Source: Schlegelella_A sp036496385 (GTDB lineage Bacteria > Pseudomonadota > Gammaproteobacteria > Burkholderiales > Burkholderiaceae_C). Taken from it: a DNA stretch of 45,111 nt. The notes beneath the pieces are model-generated. The model was not told the DNA's origin and did not search any database. It was given only the letters and a program-made list of their open reading frames with translations. Where the stretch lies: assembly GCA_036496385.1 (NCBI GenBank), contig DASXLD010000059.1, positions 1-45,111 of the forward strand, given 5' to 3'. Both the position numbers and the translations under genes were made by a program. This document shows, one piece after another, positions 1 to 8,140 of the stretch. Position 1 is the stretch's first letter; every line of letters starts with the position of its first letter.

Positions 1-1
1 C

Positions 2-187
2 GACCTCCTGCGCCGTGAGCACGCCGGCGCGACGGTCGCGCGCTTCGAGTTCAAGGCGATGCGCCCGCTGTTCGACCTGCATCCGTTCGGGCTCTGCGGC
101 CGGCCCGACGGCGCACGGCGCTTTGCGCTCTGGGCACGCGACCACGAAGGCGGCCTGGCGATGCAGGCGAGCGCCGAGGTCGCCTGA
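2..187 (+). CDS. C-terminal end of a FAS1/MaoC-like acyl-CoA hydratase (5' truncated)
   Basis: The frame is open from the window edge and encodes 61 residues before a TGA. The visible part contains an FKAMRPLFDLHPF stretch, then GRPDG, then a hydrophobic strand and a short acidic tail. This is the pattern I know from the C-terminal end of the HTD2/FAS1-like dehydratase family, which includes mesaconyl-C4-CoA hydratase and itaconyl-CoA hydratase. Those enzymes hydrate an enoyl-CoA with a hot-dog fold. The gene runs into the acyl-CoA dehydrogenase gene with about 20 bases between, and with the CoA-transferase beyond it probably forms one operon for a branched or dicarboxylic acyl-CoA. Only the tail is seen, so the substrate cannot be assigned. 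Confidence 0.6.
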   Translation, partial: DLLRREHAGATVARFEFKAMRPLFDLHPFGLCGRPDGARRFALWARDHEGGLAMQASAEVA

Positions 188-204
188 CGTCGCAAAGCGG
201 GGAA

Positions 205-1374
205 GTGGCCATGCTCAAGAGCGCGTCCGATCGCTTCCAAGACCTGCGTGACGCCGTGCGCGGGCTCTGCGCCGGGTTTCCCGACAGCTATCACCGCGAG
301 ATCGACACCCAGCGCGCCTATCCGGAAGCGTTCGTCGACGCGCTGACGAAAGCCGGCTGGCTCGCCGCCCTGATCCCGCAGCAGTACGGCGGCTCGGGCC
401 TCGGCCTCGCCGAGGCGACGGTGATCATGGAGGAGATCAACCGCAGCGGCGGCAACGCCGGTGCCTGCCACGGCCAGATGTACAACATGGGCACGCTGCT
501 GCGCCACGGCAGCGACGCGCAGAAGCAGCTCTACCTGCCGAAGATCGCGAGCGGCGAATGGCGGCTGCAGTCGATGGGCGTCACCGAGCCGACCAGCGGC
601 ACCGACACGACGGCGATCCGGACCACTGCCGTCAGGCGCGGCGACCGTTACGTCGTCAACGGCCAGAAGGTGTGGATCTCGCGCGTCCAGCACAGCGACT
701 GGATGATCCTGCTGGCGCGGACGACGCCGCTCGCCGAGGTCAAGAAGAAGACCGAAGGGATGTCGATCTTCATGGTCGACCTGCGGCAGGCGGAACAGAG
801 CGGCATGACCGTGCGGCCGATCGCCAACATGGTCAACCACGAAACCAACGAGCTGTTCTTCGAGAACCTCGAGATCCCGGCCGAGAACCTGATCGGCGCG
901 GAAGGCAAGGGCTTCAGGTACATCCTCGACGGGCTGAATGCCGAGCGCACGCTGATCGCCGCCGAATGCATCGGCGACGGCTGGTGGTTCATCGACCGGG
1001 TCACGAAGTACGCGAGCGAACGCGTCGTCTTCGGTCGGCCGATCGGTCAGAACCAGGGCGTGCAGTTCCCGATCGCCGAGGCCTACATCGAGGTCGCCGC
1101 CGCCAACCTGATGCGCTTTCGCGCCTGCGAGCTGTTCGACGCCCAGTTGCCGTGCGGCGCCGAGGCCAACCTGGCCAAGTACCTCGCCGCCAAGGCGAGC
1201 TGGGAAGCGGCCAACGCGTGCCTGCAGTTTCACGGCGGCTTCGGCTTCGCGCACGAATACGACGTCGAGCGCAAGTTCCGCGAGACGCGCCTTTACCAGG
1301 TCGCACCGATCTCGACCAATCTCATCCTCAGCTACGTCGCCGAGCACGTGCTCGGCCTGCCGCGCTCGTTTTGA
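205..1374 (+). CDS. Acyl-CoA dehydrogenase family protein
   Basis: A 389-residue FAD enzyme of the acyl-CoA dehydrogenase fold, expected to oxidise an acyl-CoA to the 2-enoyl-CoA and pass electrons to ETF. The FAD/substrate loop MGVTEPTSGTD lies near residues 124-134, VNGQKVWIS near 151-159 and the C-terminal FHGGFGFAHEYDVER helix near 342-356. The position that carries the catalytic Glu in medium-chain enzymes (YEGT) reads YQVA (Tyr364-Gln365). A Glu occurs in GLNAER (Glu247), where isovaleryl-CoA dehydrogenase carries its base, so that type of catalysis is inferred. The start may be GTG 205 or ATG 211; a GGGGAA at 199-204 suits ATG 211 better. Neighbouring hydratase and CoA-transferase genes suggest a short branched or dicarboxylic substrate. 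Confidence 0.9.
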   Translation: MAMLKSASDRFQDLRDAVRGLCAGFPDSYHREIDTQRAYPEAFVDALTKAGWLAALIPQQYGGSGLGLAEATVIMEEINRSGGNAGACHGQMYNMGTLLRHGSDAQKQLYLPKIASGEWRLQSMGVTEPTSGTDTTAIRTTAVRRGDRYVVNGQKVWISRVQHSDWMILLARTTPLAEVKKKTEGMSIFMVDLRQAEQSGMTVRPIANMVNHETNELFFENLEIPAENLIGAEGKGFRYILDGLNAERTLIAAECIGDGWWFIDRVTKYASERVVFGRPIGQNQGVQFPIAEAYIEVAAANLMRFRACELFDAQLPCGAEANLAKYLAAKASWEAANACLQFHGGFGFAHEYDVERKFRETRLYQVAPISTNLILSYVAEHVLGLPRSF

Positions 1375-1459
1375 TGTCTGCCCTGACGCTCTCTTCGTTC
1401 GCTGCCCCCCGAGGGGGCGCGGCCGTCCTTGTGGCGGCCCGGCGGCCGGCCGGCCAGCG
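1375..1459. repeat. GC-rich double-hairpin intergenic element
   Basis: The 85 bases between the acyl-CoA dehydrogenase stop and the CoA-transferase start hold two stem-loops. The first is GCCCCC-CGA-GGGGGC at 1404-1418, a perfect 6-bp stem. The second is GGCCG-N9-CGGCC at 1421-1439. The stretch ends in a GGCCGGCCGGCC run. I recall similar CTGCCCCC(n)GGGGGC...GGCGGCCC elements scattered between genes in Burkholderiales genomes; that link is from memory and only one copy is visible here. It could attenuate or process the operon transcript. Confidence 0.5.
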
Positions 1460-2650
1460 ATGAAGCCGCTCGCCGGCATCACCGTCGTCACTCTCGAGCA
1501 GGCGGTCGCGGCGCCGTTCTGCACGCGCCAGCTCGCCGACCTCGGCGCCCGCGTGATCAAGGTCGAGCGGCCCGGCAGCGGCGACTTCGCGCGCGGCTAC
1601 GACAGCCGCGTCAAGGGCCTCGCGTCGCACTTCGTCTGGACCAACCGCAGCAAGGAAAGCCTCTCGCTCGACCTCAAGCACGTCGAGGCCCGAGGCATCC
1701 TCGATCGTCTTCTCGGCCGCGCCGATGTCCTGGTGCAAAACCTCGCACCCGGCGCGGCGGCGCGCATGGGGCTGTCGCACGAGCTGCTCGCGCCGACGCA
1801 TCCCGCCTTGATCGTCTGCGACATCTCGGGCTATGGCGACGATCCCGCGCGGCCCGGGCCGTACCGTGACAAGAAGGCCTACGACCTGCTGATCCAGAGC
1901 GAGTCGGGCTTTCTCTCGATCACCGGAACGCCGGACGAGCCGGTCAAGGCCGGCTGCTCGATCGCCGACATCGCCGCCGGCATGTACGCGTACAGCAGCG
2001 TCCTCGCCGCACTCATCGAGCGCGGTCGCACCGGCCGCGGCAGAAGGATCGACATCTCGCTGCTCGAGAGCATGGTCGAGTGGATGAGCTATCCGCTCTA
2101 CTACGCGTTCGACGGCGCCGCCGCACCGCCGCGCAGCGGCGCGGCGCACGCGACGATCTATCCGTACGGCCCGTTTCCTGCCGGTGACGGCGGCATCGTC
2201 ATGCTCGGCCTGCAGAACGAGCGCGAGTGGCAGGTCTTCTGCGAACGCGTCCTCGGCCAGCCGGCGCTGACCCGCGATCCGCGCTTCGCGTCGAACGCGG
2301 CGCGCACGGTCGCGCGCGACGTGCTGCGCGACCTCATCGCCCGGACGTTCGCCGCGCTCAGCGTCGAAGAGGTCGTCGCGCGGCTCGACGCGGCGCAGAT
2401 CGCCAACGCGCGCGTCAACACGATGGCCGACGTCTGGCGCCATCCCCAGCTGCAGGCGCGCGGCCGCTGGACCGAGGTCGAGACGCCGTCCGGCGCCGTG
2501 CCGGCGCTGCTGCCGCCCGGCGCAGAGAGCGGCGACGAGGTCCGCATGGACGCGGTCCCGGCGCTCGGCGCGCACACCGACGCGCTGCTCGCCGAGATCG
2601 GTCTCGACGATGCGACGATCGCGCGCCTGCACCGGGAAAACGCCGTCTAG
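1460..2650 (+). CDS. Class III CoA-transferase (CaiB/BaiF family)
   Basis: A 396-residue family III CoA-transferase, the usual length. These enzymes move CoA between carboxylic acids through an aspartyl-CoA thioester. The likely catalytic residue is Asp170 in CSIADIAAGMYA, matching Asp169 of formyl-CoA transferase. Other family marks are the N-terminal LEQAVAAPFCTRQLADLGARVIKVE, TNRSKESLSLDL near 61-72 and RGRRIDISLLESM in the middle. ATG 1460 follows the hairpin element. With an acyl-CoA dehydrogenase and a hydratase upstream and a TRAP transporter downstream, it most likely activates an imported acid. Relatives include mesaconyl-CoA C1-C4 transferase, succinyl-CoA:itaconate transferase and citramalate transferase; sequence alone does not choose between them. 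Confidence 0.9.
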   Translation: MKPLAGITVVTLEQAVAAPFCTRQLADLGARVIKVERPGSGDFARGYDSRVKGLASHFVWTNRSKESLSLDLKHVEARGILDRLLGRADVLVQNLAPGAAARMGLSHELLAPTHPALIVCDISGYGDDPARPGPYRDKKAYDLLIQSESGFLSITGTPDEPVKAGCSIADIAAGMYAYSSVLAALIERGRTGRGRRIDISLLESMVEWMSYPLYYAFDGAAAPPRSGAAHATIYPYGPFPAGDGGIVMLGLQNEREWQVFCERVLGQPALTRDPRFASNAARTVARDVLRDLIARTFAALSVEEVVARLDAAQIANARVNTMADVWRHPQLQARGRWTEVETPSGAVPALLPPGAESGDEVRMDAVPALGAHTDALLAEIGLDDATIARLHRENAV

Positions 2651-2690
2651 GCAGGTCGCGGCCGGGCCTCGGTCGTGGGGTAGACCTCGA

Positions 2691-2719
2691 TTGCACGCAT
2701 TTTTCGCAATCGCTAAGGT
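2691..2719 (+). promoter_or_regulatory. Weak candidate sigma-70 promoter before dctP
   Basis: In the 137-base gap between the CoA-transferase and dctP, TTGCAC (2691-2696) and TAAGGT (2714-2719) are separated by 17 bases. Each box matches only half of the consensus. The surrounding stretch is the most A/T-rich part of an otherwise GC-rich gap, which argues for a promoter somewhere here. A TTAGGAG ribosome-binding site follows at 2774-2780. Confidence 0.25.
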
Positions 2720-2787
2720 GTTCCGGACCCAGGGTCGCGCCCGCGAAACGCTCGGCCGGCTCATTCACGAACCTTAGGAGACACGAG

Positions 2788-3774
2788 ATGAAGGTGTTCG
2801 CAACCATCGGAGCCGGCGTGCTCGCGCTGGCGTGCGCGGTCGGCGCCGCGCAGGCGCAAATGGTGATCAAGTTCAGCCACGTCGTCGCCGAGAACACGCC
2901 CAAGGGCCAGGCGGCGCTGAAGTTCAAGGAGCTGGCCGAGAAGAAGCTGCCCGGCAAGGTGACCGTCCAGGTCTTCCCGAACTCGCAGCTGTTCGGCGAC
3001 GCCAAAGAGGTCGAGGCGCTGCTGCTCGGCGACGTCCAGTTCATCGCCACATCGCTCTCGAAGTTCGACCGCTACACGAAGAAGATCCAGGTCTTCGACC
3101 TGCCGTTCCTGTTCGAGGACGTCGACGCCGTCGACCGCTTCCAGTCGAGCCCCGAGGGCAAGGCGCTGCTCGAGATCATGAAAGGCCGCGGCCTGCTCGG
3201 CCTCGCCTATTGGCACAACGGCATGAAGCAGCTCTCCGACAACAAGGATCAGCTGAAGCGGCCGGAGGACGTCAAGGGGTTGAAGTTCCGCATCCAGCAA
3301 TCCGACGTCCTCGAAGCGCAGTTCCGGGCCCTCGGTGCGAACCCGCAGAAGATGGCGTTCAGCGAGGTCTACCAGGCGCTGCAGACCGGCGTCGTCGACG
3401 GCCAGGAGAACACCTGGTCGAACATCTACTCGCAAAAGTTCTTCGAGGTCCAGAAGACGATCGCCGAGACCAACCACGGTGTCATCGACTACATGGTGGT
3501 GACGAACGCGAAGTGGTGGGACGGCCTGCCGCCCGACATCAAGAAGGGCCTCTCGGAGGCGATGGCGGAAGCAACGACGTACGGCAACAAGATCGCCAAC
3601 GACATCAACGAAAACGACAAGAAGCGCATCGCCGAAGCCGGCAAGGCGAAGATCCAGAAGCTCAGCAAGGATGACCTCGCTGCCTGGCGGAAGGCGATGG
3701 AGCCGGTCTGGAAGAAGTTCGAAGGCGACATCGGCAACGACCTGATCGAGGCGGCGCTGAAGGCCAACAAGTAG
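2788..3774 (+). CDS. dctP: TRAP transporter substrate-binding protein DctP
   Basis: A 328-residue periplasmic binding protein of a tripartite ATP-independent (TRAP) transporter. It begins with a Sec signal peptide (MKVFATIGAGVLALACAVGAA, cleavage probably after AQA near residue 23) and continues with IKFSHVVAENTPKGQAA, typical of mature DctP proteins. The substrate-pocket segment GLKFRIQQSD holds the conserved Arg that salt-bridges the substrate carboxylate; the ALQTGVVDGQENTWSN hinge motif follows. The start at ATG 2788 is fixed by TTAGGAG seven bases upstream. dctQ and dctM follow directly. The Arg supports a carboxylate ligand, and the acyl-CoA genes upstream suggest an acid then activated by the CoA-transferase. 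Confidence 0.95.
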   Translation: MKVFATIGAGVLALACAVGAAQAQMVIKFSHVVAENTPKGQAALKFKELAEKKLPGKVTVQVFPNSQLFGDAKEVEALLLGDVQFIATSLSKFDRYTKKIQVFDLPFLFEDVDAVDRFQSSPEGKALLEIMKGRGLLGLAYWHNGMKQLSDNKDQLKRPEDVKGLKFRIQQSDVLEAQFRALGANPQKMAFSEVYQALQTGVVDGQENTWSNIYSQKFFEVQKTIAETNHGVIDYMVVTNAKWWDGLPPDIKKGLSEAMAEATTYGNKIANDINENDKKRIAEAGKAKIQKLSKDDLAAWRKAMEPVWKKFEGDIGNDLIEAALKANK

Positions 3775-3783
3775 CGCACCGGG

Positions 3784-4350
3784 TTGCTTTCGCCGCGCGA
3801 CCGCTTCATGCGCTGGCTCGAACGCCTCGAGGAAGGCCTGATCGCCTTCCTCATGGCGGCCATGACGCTGGTCACGTTCGTCCAGGTCGTCGCGCGCTAC
3901 GTCTTCAACTACAGCTTCGTCTGGGCGCTCGAACTCAATACCGTCTTCTTCGCCTGGCTGATCTTCGTCGGCATGTCGTACGGCGTTCGCGTCGGCGCCC
4001 ACATCGGCATCGACGCCGTCGTCAAGCAGCTCGGCCCGGCCGCTGCGCGCGTTTTCGGCATGGTCAGCGCGGCGCTCTGCATCGTCTATGCGCTGATCGT
4101 GCTGTTCGGCGGCTGGCGCTACGTGCACACGATATTCGAAGTCGGCATCGACATGGATGACCTGCCAATCCCGCAGTGGCCGCCGCGCACGGTCGTGCCG
4201 CTCGGCTTCGCCCTGCTTGCGCTGCGCTTTGGCCAGGCGTTCGTCCGCCTCTGGCGCGGCGACACGACGCGGCTGCTGGCCGACGAAGCGGAGGACGCCC
4301 TCAAGCTCCGCGAAACCGGCGGCGTTCCGCCCGGTGAGGTGCGCGAGTGA
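3784..4350 (+). CDS. dctQ: TRAP transporter small permease DctQ
   Basis: A protein of up to 188 residues with about four membrane helices, the small subunit of a TRAP carrier that couples DctP and DctM. Family marks are the helix containing VTFVQVVARYVFNYSFVWALELN, then FFAWLIFVGMSYGVRVGAHIG, and the IPQWPPRTVVPLGFALLALRF end. The reading starts at TTG 3784 or at ATG 3808; neither has a strong ribosome-binding site and the gene begins only about 9 bases after dctP stops, so coupling to dctP is likely. The stop codon overlaps the GTG start of dctM by four bases. Confidence 0.92.
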   Translation: MLSPRDRFMRWLERLEEGLIAFLMAAMTLVTFVQVVARYVFNYSFVWALELNTVFFAWLIFVGMSYGVRVGAHIGIDAVVKQLGPAAARVFGMVSAALCIVYALIVLFGGWRYVHTIFEVGIDMDDLPIPQWPPRTVVPLGFALLALRFGQAFVRLWRGDTTRLLADEAEDALKLRETGGVPPGEVRE

Positions 4351-5624
4351 CGACGGCGGCCCTGTTCGCGATGCTCGCGATCTTCATGGTGCTCGGCATG
4401 CCGGTCGCCATCGCCCTCGGGCTCTCCTCGCTGCTGACGATCCTCTTCTTCGCCCACGACTCGCTCGCATCGCTCGCCCTCAAGCTGTACGAGACGTCGG
4501 AGCAGTTCACGCTGCTGGCGATCCCGTTCTTCATCCTCGGCGGCACGTTCATGACGACGGGCGGCGTCGCCAAGCGGATGATCCGCTTCGCCAACGCCTG
4601 CATCGGCCACCTGCGCGGCGGCCTGGCCATGGCCTCGGTGCTCGCGTGCATGCTGTTCGCTGCGGTCTCGGGGTCGTCGCCGGCGACGGTCGTCGCGGTC
4701 GGCTCGATCGTCATCGCCGGCATGGTCAAGGCCGGCTACCCGCAGAACTTCGCCGCCGGCGTGATCTGCAACGCTGGCACGCTCGGGATCCTGATCCCGC
4801 CGTCGATCGTCATGGTCGTCTACGGCGCAGCGACCGAGACCTCGGTCGGCCAGCTGTTCATGGCCGGCGTCGTCCCCGGCATCGTCCTCGGGTTGCTGCT
4901 GATGGTCGCGATCTACGTGCGCGCGCGCATCCTCGCACTGCCCAAGCAGCCGCGCGCCGAGGTTCGCGACATCGTCGTCTCCGGCCGCGAGTCGCTCTGG
5001 GGGCTGATGCTGGTCGTCATCATCCTCGGCGGCATCTACGGCGGCGTCTTCACACCGACCGAGGCGGCCGCCGTCGCCGCGGTCTACGCCTTCTTCATCG
5101 CCGTGTTCGTCTATCGCGACATCGGCATGAAGGACGTGCCGCGCGTCCTCGTCGACTCGGGCAAGGTGACGGTGATGCTGATGTTCATCATCGCCAACGC
5201 GCTGCTGTTCGCGCACGTCCTGACGACCGAGCGCATCCCGCAGGCGATCGCCGAGACGATCGTCGGCTGGGGCATGCCGGCGTGGCAGTTCCTGGTGGTC
5301 GTCAACGCCCTGCTGCTGGTCGCCGGCATGTTCATGGAGCCGACCGGGATCATCCTCATCATGGCGCCGATCCTGTTCCCGATCGCGAGCCGCCTCGGCA
5401 TCGACCCGGTGCACCTGGGCATCATCATGGTCGTCAATCTCGAGATCGGCATGGTCACGCCGCCGATCGGGCTGAACCTGTTCGTCACGTCGGGGATCAC
5501 CGGAATGTCGATCGCGCGCGTCGTCCGCGCCGCGTTGCCGTGGTCGCTCGTCCTGCTCGGCTTCCTGGTCGTCGTCACCTATGTGCCGTCGCTCACCTTG
5601 TGGCTGCCGAAGCTGATGTTCTGA
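4347..5624 (+). CDS. dctM: TRAP transporter large permease DctM
   Basis: A 425-residue, very hydrophobic protein with about a dozen membrane segments, the sodium-coupled translocating subunit of the TRAP carrier. Signatures are LLAIPFFILGGTFM near residues 52-65, AAVSGSSPATVVAVGSI near 107-123, AGTLGILIPPSIVMVVYG near 143-160 and the C-terminal VTPPIGLNLFVTSGI. Length and order agree with DctM/SiaM-type large subunits. The GTG start at 4347 overlaps the dctQ TGA, so the two are translationally coupled. The 3' end overlaps the proposed start of the following hydrolase gene. Confidence 0.95.
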   Translation: MTTAALFAMLAIFMVLGMPVAIALGLSSLLTILFFAHDSLASLALKLYETSEQFTLLAIPFFILGGTFMTTGGVAKRMIRFANACIGHLRGGLAMASVLACMLFAAVSGSSPATVVAVGSIVIAGMVKAGYPQNFAAGVICNAGTLGILIPPSIVMVVYGAATETSVGQLFMAGVVPGIVLGLLLMVAIYVRARILALPKQPRAEVRDIVVSGRESLWGLMLVVIILGGIYGGVFTPTEAAAVAAVYAFFIAVFVYRDIGMKDVPRVLVDSGKVTVMLMFIIANALLFAHVLTTERIPQAIAETIVGWGMPAWQFLVVVNALLLVAGMFMEPTGIILIMAPILFPIASRLGIDPVHLGIIMVVNLEIGMVTPPIGLNLFVTSGITGMSIARVVRAALPWSLVLLGFLVVVTYVPSLTLWLPKLMF

Positions 5625-6343
5625 GGCCGGCACTGTCCGGCCGCCCTGCGATCGCGTTCGCGTGCGCGCACCTGACCGACGAGCGCCTGTTCGCTCCGCA
5701 GATCACCGCGCTCACGGCCGACTTCGACTGCCGCGCCCTCGTCTTCCGTGACCAGGACTCGCTCGGCGCGATGGCCGAGGCCCTGCTCGCCGCGGCGCCG
5801 CCCCGCTTCACGCTGGTCGGCCTCTCCCTCGGCGGCTATGTCGCCTTCGAGGTTCTGCGGCGCGCCGCCGGGCGCGTCGAGCGCGTCGCGCTGCTCGACA
5901 CGACTGCCGCTGCAGACAGCCAGACGCGGCGTGCCGGCCGCCTCGCCGACATCGCCAAGGTCGAGGCCGGCGGCATCGACGCGCTCATCCCCGAGTTGCC
6001 GAAGCGCTGGCTCCTGCCGGCGCACGCGAGCCGCGCCGATCTCGTCGCCTTGATGGCGAGCATGGCGCGCAGCGTCGGCGGACGCGGTCAGCGCAACCAG
6101 CAACAGGCGATGCTCGGCCGGCCCGACTCGCTCGCCGACCTGGAACGCGTGCGCGTGCCGACGCTGGTGCTCTGCGGCGAGCAGGACCCGGTGACGCCGG
6201 TCGCCGACCACGCGGCGATCGCGGCGCGCATCGCCGGCGCGCGCTTCGAGCGCATCGCCGACTGCGGCCACCTGTCAACCCTCGAGCAGCCGGACGCGGT
6301 GAGCCGCGTTCTGGCCGACTGGCTGGCGGCGACCGCGCGCTGA
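5600..6343 (+). CDS. Alpha/beta hydrolase
   Basis: A 247-residue alpha/beta hydrolase. The nucleophile elbow is GLSLGGY (Ser76), the acid lies in LCGEQDPVTPV and the catalytic His in ADCGHLSTLEQP, in the right order. It resembles the PcaD/carboxylesterase branch; the substrate is unknown. No ATG exists near the N-terminus. The best start is GTG 5600, which overlaps the end of dctM by 25 bases; CTG 5621 or a later codon is possible. The tight overlap suggests co-expression with the TRAP carrier. It may cleave an ester or thioester of the transported compound, but that rests on position alone. Confidence 0.85.
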   Translation: MAAEADVLRPALSGRPAIAFACAHLTDERLFAPQITALTADFDCRALVFRDQDSLGAMAEALLAAAPPRFTLVGLSLGGYVAFEVLRRAAGRVERVALLDTTAAADSQTRRAGRLADIAKVEAGGIDALIPELPKRWLLPAHASRADLVALMASMARSVGGRGQRNQQQAMLGRPDSLADLERVRVPTLVLCGEQDPVTPVADHAAIAARIAGARFERIADCGHLSTLEQPDAVSRVLADWLAATAR

Positions 6344-6362
6344 GCAGCGCGGCCGCAGCGAC

Positions 6363-7814
6363 CTATTCGATCGCCTTGACCATGTCCTCGACGACCTTCT
6401 TGGCATCGCCGAAGACCATCATCGTCTTGTCCATGTAGAAGAGCTCGTTGTCGAGGCCGGCGTAGCCGGCGGCCATCGAGCGCTTGTTGACGATCACGGT
6501 CTTGGCCTTGTAGGCCTCGATGATCGGCATGCCGTAGATCGGGCTGCCCTTGGTGTGCGCGGCGGGGTTGACGACGTCGTTGGCGCCGAGGATGACGGCG
6601 ACGTCGACCTGGCCGAGCTCGCCGTTGATGTCTTCCATCTCGAACACCTGGTCGTACGGAACCTCGGCCTCGGCGAGCAGCACGTTCATGTGGCCCGGCA
6701 TGCGGCCGGCGACCGGATGGATCGCATACTTGACGGAGACGCCTTTCTCGATCAGCTTGGTCGCGAGCTCCTTGACCGCGTGCTGCGCACGCGCGACCGC
6801 AAGGCCGTAGCCGGGGACGATGACGATGGTCTCGGCGTTGCCGAGGAGGAACGCGGCGTCATCGGCGCTGCCGCTCTTGACCGGGCGCTGCTCGGTCTTG
6901 CCCGCGACCGGGCCGCCCTCGCCGCCGAAGCCGCCGAGGATGACGTTGAAGAACGAGCGGTTCATCGCCCGGCACATGATGTAGCTGAGGATCGCACCCG
7001 ACGAGCCGACCAGCGAGCCGGCGATGATCAGCATCGAGTTGTTGAGCGAGAAGCCGATGCCCGCCGCCGCCCAGCCCGAGTAGCTGTTGAGCATCGAGAC
7101 GACGACCGGCATGTCGGCGCCGCCGATCGGGATGATGATGAGGACGCCGAGCAGGAAGGCGATCGCCAGCACGAGATAGAAATCGAACCGGCTCTCGGTC
7201 AGCGTGTAGCCGACGATGAAGACGACCATCGCGATCGCCAGCGCGAGGTTCAGCCAGTGCTGCCCCTTGAACGTCACCGGCGCGCCCTGGAAGACGCGGA
7301 TCTTGTACTTGGCCGAGAGCTTGCCCCAGGCGATCACCGAGCCGCTGAACGTGATCGCGCCGATCGCCGCGCCGAGGATCAGCTCGAGCCGGTTGCCGGT
7401 CGGGAGCGGGTCGATCACGCCGCCCGCCGCCGGCCGCGCGACGATGCCGAACGCGTACGGCTCGACTGCGGCGGCGACGGCGATGAAGACCGCCGCCATG
7501 CCGATCATGCTGTGGAAGAACGCGACCAGCTCGGGCATCTGCGTCATCTGCACGGTGCGCGCGCGCCACGTCCCGTAGCCGCCGCCGACGACCAGCCCGA
7601 GCACGATCCAGCCGAGGCCGACCGCGGTCGACAGCTGGTACGACTGGATCAGCTTGACGATCAGCGCCGCCGTCGTCAGCGCCGCGATCGCCATGCCGAC
7701 CATGCCGAACAGGTTGCCGCGGATCGACGTCGTCGGGTGCGACAGGCCCTTCAAGGCCTGGATGAAGCAGATGCTCGCGACCAGGTAGAGCAGCGTGACG
7801 ACGTTCAAGCTCAC
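6363..7814 (-). CDS. pntB: NAD(P) transhydrogenase beta subunit
   Basis: A 483-residue subunit of the proton-translocating transhydrogenase, which reduces NADP+ with NADH at the expense of proton-motive force. The N-terminal two thirds contain about nine membrane helices (domain II). The C-terminal part is the NADP-binding domain III, with VIVPGYGLAVARAQHAV near 310-326, HPVAGRMPGHMNVLLAEA and the closing GANDVVNPAA segment. The start is GTG 7814, overlapping the pntAB stop in a GTGA, so translation is coupled. An earlier in-frame start would run through pntAB in the wrong frame. The gene converges on the hydrolase with a gap of only 19 bases and no clear terminator. Confidence 0.96.
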   Translation of the reverse strand: MSLNVVTLLYLVASICFIQALKGLSHPTTSIRGNLFGMVGMAIAALTTAALIVKLIQSYQLSTAVGLGWIVLGLVVGGGYGTWRARTVQMTQMPELVAFFHSMIGMAAVFIAVAAAVEPYAFGIVARPAAGGVIDPLPTGNRLELILGAAIGAITFSGSVIAWGKLSAKYKIRVFQGAPVTFKGQHWLNLALAIAMVVFIVGYTLTESRFDFYLVLAIAFLLGVLIIIPIGGADMPVVVSMLNSYSGWAAAGIGFSLNNSMLIIAGSLVGSSGAILSYIMCRAMNRSFFNVILGGFGGEGGPVAGKTEQRPVKSGSADDAAFLLGNAETIVIVPGYGLAVARAQHAVKELATKLIEKGVSVKYAIHPVAGRMPGHMNVLLAEAEVPYDQVFEMEDINGELGQVDVAVILGANDVVNPAAHTKGSPIYGMPIIEAYKAKTVIVNKRSMAAGYAGLDNELFYMDKTMMVFGDAKKVVEDMVKAIE

Positions 7815-8137
7815 GCTTTTTTCTCCGGCGCAGCGATCGCCTTCGGCTTGTCCTTCTTCCTGAACATCTCGAGCATCCGCCGCGTCACCAGGAAGCCGCC
7901 GAAGACGTTGACCGCGGCGAGCGCGACCGCGAGCACACCCATCGTCTTGCCGAGCGGCGTCTCGGTGAGCGCGGCGGCGAGCATGGCGCCGACGATGACG
8001 ATCGCCGAGATCGCGTTCGTCACCGCCATCAGCGGCGTATGCAGCGCCGGCGTCACGGTCCAGACGACGTGGTAGCCGACGTAGATCGCGAGCACGAAGA
8101 TGATCAGGTTGATGACAGTGTGGGAGACGACGTCCAT
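7811..8137 (-). CDS. pntAB: NAD(P) transhydrogenase alpha subunit, membrane part
   Basis: A 108-residue membrane protein equivalent to the C-terminal membrane segment of Escherichia coli PntA. In many proteobacteria PntA is split, and this is the second piece. It shows about three to four helices, the conserved VTPALHTPLMAVTNAISAIV stretch and a lysine-rich end (FRKKDKPKAI). It sits three bases after pntAA and overlaps pntB by four bases, so the three genes form one operon encoding the split alpha chain and the beta chain. Confidence 0.95.
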   Translation of the reverse strand: MDVVSHTVINLIIFVLAIYVGYHVVWTVTPALHTPLMAVTNAISAIVIVGAMLAAALTETPLGKTMGVLAVALAAVNVFGGFLVTRRMLEMFRKKDKPKAIAAPEKKA

Positions 8138-8140
8138 GGC

